From assembly GCA_035511075.1 (NCBI GenBank), contig DATKFW010000064.1, forward strand, positions 36,147 to 100,146: DNA of 64,000 bases. The letters are read 5' to 3'. The notes under the pieces are model-generated. The model was given only the letters and a program-made list of their open reading frames with translations, did not search any database and was not told the origin of the DNA. The first letter of the stretch is position 1; every line of letters starts with the position of its first letter. Made by a program: the position numbers and the translations under genes. The DNA comes from DATAUD01 sp035511075. Lineage in GTDB: Bacteria > Verrucomicrobiota > Verrucomicrobiia > Limisphaerales > Palsa-1400. Shown here one piece after another: positions 60,859 to 64,000 of the stretch.

Positions 60859-62000
60859 ATTTGGGCTTGGATTTTCTGCAATTTACCGCCGCGCAAAACT
60901 CGGTAGCGGTCCCCGCGCCAGACGATCTGATTGCCGGCGAACGCCCCCGCCCAGAGCACGGCGTCCAGGAGGTCCTTCACCGGCGCCATCCACCAATGGA
61001 CAGCGTAGGCGCTCGACTGGGTCATCATTGACTCTTGGCGCAAGGCTGTGACGACGCGAAACGCCACGCACGCGGCTGACGCGCAAACAGCCAACGGCGC
61101 GCGCGTGTCGAGCAGCAGGAGCACCGGCCACACGGTAGCGTTGTTGAGGATGCTCAGGAAAAAGGGACCCGGCTGGCAGACGCGAATCGTCTGCGCCCAG
61201 CGTGATTGATGCGCCCAGACCTGGGCCCAGCTCATCGCCGGATCGCAGCAGTCCGCCACCACGGTTGCGAACTCGATTCGTTTTTGCTGGCGCGCCACCT
61301 GCCGGCCCAATTGGTAATCATCCGCCAGAAAATCCGCCAGCGTGGCAAATCCGCCGATCGCTTTGAGTTGCGCGGCGGGCAGCGTCATCACCGCGCCAAG
61401 GGCGAAATCCACCGGCCGAAGGCTGCGCGATTGGAGCACTTGCGTCCAAAAATCCGCGTTGATGGCCACCGCTTCCCATCGCATCGCAACGGTGGAAGGA
61501 TTGGCCAGCCGATAAAAGCAATTGACCAATCCCACCGCCGGGTCCGCCAGATACGGCGCGACGTTTACCGCGAAATCCCGCGGCACTCTCACATCCGCGT
61601 CGCTGATCATCAGCAATTCATGGCGGCAATGCGGCTCCAACTGCCGCAGCGTGGAGGCTTTGGCGTTGGCGCCGAGATTCTCCCCGCAAACCATCAGGCG
61701 CGCGTCCGCGTTTGGAAATTCCGCCAGCAACTCCTCCACGATGGGGCGCACCGGGTCCTCGGCGGACGCAACGCCGAAAAGAATCTGGATCGGCCCCGGA
61801 TATTCCTGTAAAAACCAGCTTCGCAGACAATTTTTGGTTTCCGCGTCGCAACCCTTGAGCGGTTTGAGAAACGTGATGCCGGGCAGGGAAGTGTGGACCG
61901 CCCTGCGGCGATGAAGAGGAAAGCGCCGGCTGACGATCCATCGCCACACCGTCAGGGCAAAGCTAATGGCGGTCAAAATGGCGAGGCAGCCCGTGAGCAC
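60855..62000 (-). CDS. HpnI/ceramide glucosyltransferase-like family 2/21 glycosyltransferase
   Basis: A 381-residue membrane glycosyltransferase. An N-terminal helix precedes the GT domain with PGITFLKPLKGCDAETKNCL. The D-x-D-like motif is MISDADVRVP, the acidic acceptor-site motif is FLADDYQLGRQVA, and the last catalytic motif (Q/R-x-x-R-W) is HQSRWAQTIRV. Several helices follow at the C terminus. This is the pattern of ceramide glucosyltransferase and the hopanoid-associated HpnI. Which lipid is glycosylated cannot be decided; no hopanoid genes are in the window. The start is GTG at 62000. It is followed 9 bp upstream on the same strand by the PilB-type gene. Confidence 0.82.
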   Translation of the reverse strand: MLTGCLAILTAISFALTVWRWIVSRRFPLHRRRAVHTSLPGITFLKPLKGCDAETKNCLRSWFLQEYPGPIQILFGVASAEDPVRPIVEELLAEFPNADARLMVCGENLGANAKASTLRQLEPHCRHELLMISDADVRVPRDFAVNVAPYLADPAVGLVNCFYRLANPSTVAMRWEAVAINADFWTQVLQSRSLRPVDFALGAVMTLPAAQLKAIGGFATLADFLADDYQLGRQVARQQKRIEFATVVADCCDPAMSWAQVWAHQSRWAQTIRVCQPGPFFLSILNNATVWPVLLLLDTRAPLAVCASAACVAFRVVTALRQESMMTQSSAYAVHWWMAPVKDLLDAVLWAGAFAGNQIVWRGDRYRVLRGGKLQKIQAQI

Positions 62001-62009
62001 AGTGCTAGG

Positions 62010-63263
62010 CTAAAGCTCGTCCACGGAAATGACCCGCAGAATTTCCTCCAGGGTGGTTTGCCCCTCCAGCGCGCGCCGCAAACCTCGGGTCCACATCGTT
62101 TGCATGCCGTGATCGACCGCCACTTGCTGCAAGGCGCGCGTCGGCAACTTGTCGATGACCGCTTCGCGCAACTGCTGATTGACGGTCATCAATTCGCAGA
62201 CCGAAATGCGGCCGGAGAAACCGGTGTCATGGCACTCCTCGCAGCCGCCGCCGTGCCGGAAGCTGGCGTTGTCCCGTTCCTCGATAGGCACCAGTTTCAT
62301 CAGGGCCGGTTCCGGTTCGTAGGGCTGCGCGCAAAAGGTGCAGTTGGTGCGGATGAGCCGCATTCCCAGGATGCCGGTCACGCTGGAGGCCAGAAGGAAC
62401 GGTTCAATGTTCATGTTCATCAGCCGCGCGAAGACCCCGGCCGTGCTTCCGCTGTGAATCGTGCTGATGACCAGGTGTCCGGTCAGCCCCGCCTGCACGG
62501 CGATGGCGGCCGTTTCCGGGTCCCGGATTTCGCCCACCATAATGACCTGCGGATCCTGTCGCATTAACGAGCGCAGCGCCCTGGGATAAGTGAATTCCTG
62601 GGCCAGGTTGACCTGCGCCTGCGCGACCATCGGCAGGTTGAATTCGACCGGGTCCTCCACCGTTGCAATGCTGATCGCCGGCCCGGACCGTTGCACCAGC
62701 GTATAAATGGCGGAATAGATGGCCGTGGTCTTTCCCGAACCCGTCGGCCCTGTCAACAGTATCAATCCACTTGGCTTGGTAATGAGCTTGACGAATTGTT
62801 GCAGCACATCATCGTCGAATCCCAGCGTGGACAGGTTGAAGCTCCGGTTGCTCGGGTCAAAAATGCGGACGACTATCTTCTCTCCACGCGTAGTGGGAAA
62901 GATGGATATGCGCTGCTCGCATCCGCCCAATTCGGGATCGGCGGGCGCATGGCCTTCCTGCGGCAGGCCCGTTTGGTAGGTCACCATGTTGCCCAGCACC
63001 TTGAAACGGCCGGAAATCTTTTCCATCAGGTCCAGCGGCAAATGGACCAGTTCGGTCAGCACGCCGTTAAGGCGCAGCCGCACCGCAAGCGTGCTTTCCC
63101 ACGGTTCGATGTGGATGTCGCTGGCCTTGGCTGCAACCGCATCCATAAGCAGGTACTTGACCAGCGTGCCGATTTCAATCCCGCTCCCGGCGGAATCCGA
63201 TTGCAAGTATCGCAGTGTTTCGCTCACGGTGGAATTTGAATACGGCTTTTCCCGGTAAACCAC
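62010..63263 (-). CDS. Type II secretion / type IV pilus assembly ATPase (GspE/PilB), N-terminally short
   Basis: A 417-residue hexameric secretion ATPase. Walker A is GPTGSGKTT at 172-180, the Asp box is SIATVEDPVEFNLPMVAQAQ, and Walker B is QVIMVGEIRDPETAAIA. The His box is LVISTIHSGSTAGVFARL. The tetracysteine zinc site is NCTFC and CEECHDTGFSG. It lacks the N-terminal MshEN / T2SSE_N domain of about 150 residues and begins MVYREKPYSNSTVSETLRYL. The start is GTG at 63263 with no clear ribosome-binding site; an in-frame TGA lies eight codons upstream. It may be a genuine short form or a 5' truncation by frameshift. It could serve a pseudopilus together with the prepilin-like protein. Confidence 0.86.
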   Translation of the reverse strand: MVYREKPYSNSTVSETLRYLQSDSAGSGIEIGTLVKYLLMDAVAAKASDIHIEPWESTLAVRLRLNGVLTELVHLPLDLMEKISGRFKVLGNMVTYQTGLPQEGHAPADPELGGCEQRISIFPTTRGEKIVVRIFDPSNRSFNLSTLGFDDDVLQQFVKLITKPSGLILLTGPTGSGKTTAIYSAIYTLVQRSGPAISIATVEDPVEFNLPMVAQAQVNLAQEFTYPRALRSLMRQDPQVIMVGEIRDPETAAIAVQAGLTGHLVISTIHSGSTAGVFARLMNMNIEPFLLASSVTGILGMRLIRTNCTFCAQPYEPEPALMKLVPIEERDNASFRHGGGCEECHDTGFSGRISVCELMTVNQQLREAVIDKLPTRALQQVAVDHGMQTMWTRGLRRALEGQTTLEEILRVISVDEL

Positions 63264-63549
63264 AATCTTTTTGCCAGGTTCGCATCAGGGGCGCTTCCGT
63301 TTCCTCATCGCAGATCAGGACACCGCCTGTCGAAACTGAAAGAGCACCAGGCTCGCTGCCGCGCCAACGCAACCCAGCCGGCTTGGCTGGCGTTGTGCCC
63401 GTCGTGTGGTGGTCAACACGAAGTTTTGCCACTGCGAAATGACTTGCTAATCTGTGGAACAGGAAGAGAATCACAAAGGAGGCCCACGCTGTTTATTGGA
63501 AAGAATCCAAATGGGAAGTGTCGGATAAGGGCAAAGTTGGAGGCTGCGG
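63264..63549. other. Divergent intergenic region with a GC hairpin
   Basis: Between the PilB-type gene and the secreted beta-helix gene. A hairpin with arms CCAGCC (63374-63379) and GGCTGG (63385-63390) is related in sequence to the one at 3076-3098. The minus-strand frame past 63263 encodes a peptide with the run GGVLICDEETEAPL that might be the lost 5' end of the ATPase gene in another frame. A plus-strand open frame covering 63393-63812 is rejected as a gene. Confidence 0.5.
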
Positions 63550-64000
63550 ATGAAATCGTCACTAAAAACCTGTCCACCCGACGGCGGGGAGGAAGCATTT
63601 TCGCGCGGCGCCCACAGCGGGCGTTGGGCCTCGGCTTTGTTTTTCGCGGCTGTTTTGTTAGAGCTGGCTTTCCCTTTTACGATCGCGGCCCAGACCACTA
63701 TCTCCAACCTCGACGAAGGCGAGTTAGTCACGACTTTGGAGGCCGGAGGAACGGTGACGTTTGCGACGGATGGCACGATCGATGTGACCAATACGATCAC
63801 GATTTCAACTAACGTGATTCTCGACGGCACCGGACATTCGATTACCATTTCCGGCACTAATGGGGTCCAACTGTTTAACCTGCCGGCTGGACTTGACCTG
63901 ACTTTGCGCAATCTGACTCTGGCAAACGCGGTTAATCAGGCCGTAATTTCTTACTATGGGTCTATAATTCCGAGCGGGCCGACTTACGGCGGAGCGATCT
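63550..64000 (+). CDS. Secreted right-handed beta-helix protein, N-terminal part
   Basis: An open frame from ATG 63550 runs to the window end (150 residues read). GGAGG ends 6 nt upstream of the start. After a polar N terminus comes the signal sequence ASALFFAAVLLELAFPFTIA. The rest reads TTISNLDEGELVTTLEAGG, FATDGTIDVTNTITISTNVI, LDGTGHSITISGTNGVQLFN and LTLRNLTLANAVNQ. These I-T-I-S-x-x-V-x-L-D-G-x-G and L-x-L-R-N-L-T-L patterns are the coil repeats of right-handed parallel beta-helix (pectate-lyase-fold / choice-of-anchor Q-like) secreted proteins. The polar 24-residue N terminus before the hydrophobic segment is unusually long. The rest lies outside the window. Confidence 0.8.
   Translation, partial: MKSSLKTCPPDGGEEAFSRGAHSGRWASALFFAAVLLELAFPFTIAAQTTISNLDEGELVTTLEAGGTVTFATDGTIDVTNTITISTNVILDGTGHSITISGTNGVQLFNLPAGLDLTLRNLTLANAVNQAVISYYGSIIPSGPTYGGAI

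Noticed and set aside
63393..63812. Plus-strand frame with a CPSCGG zinc-finger-like start
   Set aside because: It overlaps the better gene at 63550 in another frame. The finger-like run is short and isolated.

Overview
The window looks like chromosomal DNA of a Verrucomicrobiota bacterium, most like the Pedosphaera / Limisphaera-type lineages. This is inferred from gene content: a prepilin-like protein with an H-x9-DG tail, a GloVer-repeat secreted protein, long BspA-type leucine-rich and YadA-like surface proteins, a choice-of-anchor-type protein, UxaE, and a split PdhA/PdhB E1. Most genes are GC-rich (about 60% by eye). One gene at 28.1-30.0 kb is clearly AT-richer. I saw no rRNA, tRNA, CRISPR array, integrase or transposase.

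Layout. 0-3 kb (minus): recO (cut by the window edge), a DUF502 membrane protein, ybeY, phoH and a HIT hydrolase, mostly overlapping. 3.0-3.35 kb is a divergent gap with three perfect GC-rich hairpins. 3.3-6.6 kb (plus): a 2-oxoacid dehydrogenase operon, E1 alpha, E1 beta and E2. 6.6-8.0 kb (minus): a secreted GloVer-repeat protein. 8.2-15.1 kb (minus): a four-gene overlapping operon of envelope proteins without assigned function. 15.2-16.5 kb: a DUF2007-type gene flanked by two copies of an 85-bp palindromic repeat. 16.6-21.2 kb (plus): a Tat-exported serine hydrolase, then tyrA-aroA-cmk. 21.2-25 kb: a PQQ-like beta-propeller protein, then on the minus strand a phytase-like lipoprotein, a HAD-Nudix fusion and folB. 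25-26.8 kb (plus): aroC and an RluA-type pseudouridine synthase. 26.9-30.4 kb (minus): a prepilin-like protein, an AT-rich TPR/coiled-coil membrane protein and a VOC protein. 30.6-33.8 kb (plus): bioB, an M14 peptidase, lepB and a small secreted protein. 33.8-41.7 kb (minus): a secreted SUMF1-domain protein, two TPM-domain proteins with lemA, hemC-hemA-ccsA, an STN-subtilase fusion, a small membrane protein and a duplicated signal-sequence fragment. 41.8-51.8 kb (plus): a DUF192 lipoprotein, nadE, hemL and two large surface proteins. 51.9-58.2 kb (minus): uxaC, uxaE, a nitroreductase and an NtrC-type two-component pair. 58.3-60.9 kb (plus): an ABC exporter. 60.9-63.3 kb (minus): an HpnI-like glycosyltransferase and a PilB/GspE ATPase. 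63.5-64 kb (plus): the start of a secreted beta-helix protein.

How the genes fit together. Housekeeping metabolism dominates: aromatic amino acids (tyrA, aroA, aroC), tetrapyrroles (hemA, hemC, hemL), folate (folB), biotin (bioB), NAD (nadE), pyruvate or branched-chain oxoacid oxidation, and hexuronate catabolism (uxaC, uxaE). Lineage-specific envelope and secreted proteins are interspersed. The most promising functional leads are the HAD-Nudix fusion 3 bp upstream of folB, which could supply the two hydrolytic steps before FolB, and the four-gene envelope operon at 8.2-15.1 kb with two paralogous proteins built from Sm-like repeats around a lectin-like core.
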